Positions 62,744-64,000 of a stretch of DNA of 64,000 bases are shown in pieces. Each line of letters opens with the position of its first letter. Position 1 is the stretch's first letter. This stretch comes from CAYYIS01 sp964470965 (lineage in GTDB: Bacteria > JAAXHH01 > JABIQT01), in the NCBI GenBank assembly GCA_964470965.1, contig CAYYIS010000011.1, positions 1 through 64,000 of the forward strand, given 5' to 3'. The notes under the pieces are model-generated. The model had not been told where the DNA came from and made no database searches. It worked only from the letters and a program-made list of their open reading frames with translations. The position numbers and the translations under genes are program-made.

Positions 62744-64000
62744 TTAGTGTATCTCGCTACCTTTCATCACATCCAGTGGGATTTGATCCGGATTTTCAGT
62801 AACAATGGAAAGCCGCTGCTCGAATCTGTCCATGATGCGGCGGCTGTGATCGTTGGTGTGAAGTTTGATACAATCCCGGTCGAGTCGGATGTCACACGCA
62901 GCGCGGGCTCTGGATATTCGGGCGATGCGGTTTCCGTACAGGCGACGTACAAGCCATTCGATTGGAGTGAAAACTGGGATGATAAGCAGCAATTCCAGGA
63001 TTTGTTTCAGCCGTCTCATGGGTCCCGGAAGGGTAATAGGTGCAAAACAATCGACATCGCTGCTATGACCGGTCCACTGCGGCAGGTGGTCCATCACCCA
63101 GGTATTGGCGGAGGTGAAACGCCGGAACTGGTCCCATCCGAAAATCGGACGTAGCGCTGCGATCTGATGTGCGGTATAGAAATCGTGGTCTTCAACCATG
63201 TAGTCCGATTGTCCGATAAGGTAATTCATACACAGCAGATCCCGCCTACCGAGTATTTTAGCGAAGATCGAGAGGGCGGCGTACACAGTCCACATGCGCC
63301 GGGTATCTATGATCATAAACAGGTCCATGTCGCTTGAATCACTGCAATTCTTGTGGGCCATGGTGCCGGAAAATGAAACCATCCTTACGAACGGAAATGC
63401 GCACACGCATTGGAGAAGTTGATAGTGTCTCCGATAGATACCGGTCGTACAGGCGGAACGTATCGACCGTTTCTCTGACAGATGTGCCCGGTCCTTGAGC
63501 ATGTACATACCGTCTCGAGATACGATCCGGACCGACAACTCAAGCGCTCGCAATGCCGCAGCCACCTGGTTGGCGGACGCTTTGAATCCGATCAATCCTT
63601 TGTGGATCTCACCTGCCGACAGCGGATAGTCAAACAGATCGGCATAGGTGATCGTCTGCAGTACGGCGTCCATACATGCTTCCTGGTCCAGTGCGCTGAA
63701 TCCATGGGATTGGTGGGCAGAGGGCTGTGCGGTCACTGGTTGTTTCCCTCTCCCAGCACGCTCATATATTTCTACTGTTTGCCTGGCGGCTTCTATCCAG
63801 GTGGAACTCCTAAGCGTTTGCCGGTCGAGGTAGGTAATATCTGTCAGCGCAACGGATATCCGATTGTACCAGGCCTCGGTATCATATGTCTTATAGACGA
63901 TATCCGCTTGGTTTGGCGTTTCCATGACTGACGGCACGGGAGACACAATGGCAGGCGTGCCGCAGGCCAAAGCCTCCAACGCCGTGAATCCAAATCCTTC
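62744..64000 (-). CDS. GT4 glycosyltransferase C-terminal part fused to a nucleotidyltransferase (5' end outside window)
   Basis: A partial gene of at least 418 codons. The visible start (GFGFTALEALACGTPAIVSP) is the nucleotide-sugar-binding end of a GT4 glycosyltransferase. After a linker of about 30 residues, a winged-helix segment (TYADLFDYPLSAGEIHKGL) and a nucleotidyltransferase domain follow, with the Pol-beta-type motif VSFSGTMAHKNCSDSSDMDLFMI (GT...DxD). A C-terminal helical part has a hydrophobic helix (LELLLIIPVFTPIEWLV). Whether the join is a true fusion depends on the missing part; the frame is continuous in the window. Confidence 0.8.
   Translation of the reverse strand, partial: EGFGFTALEALACGTPAIVSPVPSVMETPNQADIVYKTYDTEAWYNRISVALTDITYLDRQTLRSSTWIEAARQTVEIYERAGRGKQPVTAQPSAHQSHGFSALDQEACMDAVLQTITYADLFDYPLSAGEIHKGLIGFKASANQVAAALRALELSVRIVSRDGMYMLKDRAHLSEKRSIRSACTTGIYRRHYQLLQCVCAFPFVRMVSFSGTMAHKNCSDSSDMDLFMIIDTRRMWTVYAALSIFAKILGRRDLLCMNYLIGQSDYMVEDHDFYTAHQIAALRPIFGWDQFRRFTSANTWVMDHLPQWTGHSSDVDCFAPITLPGPMRRLKQILELLLIIPVFTPIEWLVRRLYGNRIARISRARAACDIRLDRDCIKLHTNDHSRRIMDRFEQRLSIVTENPDQIPLDVMKGSEIH

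Noticed and set aside
1..64000. CRISPR arrays, insertion sequences, phage genes and rRNA
   Set aside because: None found on reading: no regularly spaced repeats, no transposase or integrase ORFs and no rRNA-like segments.

Overview
The window reads as one scaffold from an uncultivated Gram-negative bacterium. The outer envelope is implied by a patatin/POTRA/beta-barrel protein and by several signal peptides or lipobox-like N termini. The many Gfo/Idh/MocA dehydrogenases, amidohydrolase-2 proteins, phytanoyl-CoA-type dioxygenases and SGNH hydrolases resemble genomes of Latescibacterota/Poribacteria-like lineages. That placement is inference from gene content; no rRNA or marker gene is present. 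A run of 100 N at 12791-12890 shows that this is a scaffold.

Layout. 0.2-8.5 kb: a forward locus with a two-gene iron-sulfur ATPase/reductase system (a 2-hydroxyacyl-CoA dehydratase-like component and a double activase), followed by small proteins: a 108-aa orphan, a membrane-anchored DUF1858 protein, a cysteine-cluster protein, two orphans and a TPR protein. 8.6-10.6 kb: an M19 dipeptidase and an amidohydrolase. 10.9-13.3 kb (reverse): a protein-disulfide-oxidoreductase-like gene with an in-frame TGA where the first cysteine of CxxC belongs, a 3-nt-linked MFS transporter, and a methyltransferase broken by a frameshift and the N gap. 13.3-17.2 kb (reverse): a complete ferric-type ABC importer. 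17.4-20 kb: a patatin-beta-barrel protein. 20.7-26.4 kb: a catabolic-looking forward set (two amidohydrolase-fold proteins, SGNH hydrolase, Gfo/Idh/MocA dehydrogenase, P-loop protein, DAO-family oxidoreductase). 26.5-28.6 kb (reverse): SCO1/SenC, a YwqK-like protein and a YHYH protein. 28.9-34.6 kb (reverse): S9 peptidase, GlpX and two dehydrogenases. 34.8-43.2 kb (forward): a PhyH protein, an ornithine-cyclodeaminase-like enzyme behind a clear sigma70 promoter, three PLP enzymes and a SAF-domain homoserine-dehydrogenase-like protein. 43.4-52.7 kb (reverse): GNAT, UPF0178, a tiny gene, SGNH, then radical SAM/SPASM, FemAB, polysaccharide deacetylase and GT2, then an amidohydrolase, a methyltransferase and a sugar isomerase. 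53.4-55 kb (forward): PhyH and a hydratase. 55-64 kb (reverse): a tightly packed surface-glycan or glycolipid operon with a GT39-like mannosyltransferase, GT4, a methyltransferase, three tandem B12-binding-type radical SAM proteins, and a GT4/nucleotidyltransferase fusion that runs off the window.

How the genes work together. The reverse-strand blocks at 45.8-49.6 kb and 55-64 kb look like parts of one extracellular-polysaccharide or glycolipid programme. The 20.7-26 kb and 32-43 kb blocks look like accessory catabolism of sugar- or amino-acid-derived compounds. The most distinctive observation is the candidate selenoprotein at 10858-11502: one uninterrupted frame except for a TGA at the redox-active position, followed by a hairpin of bacterial SECIS type.
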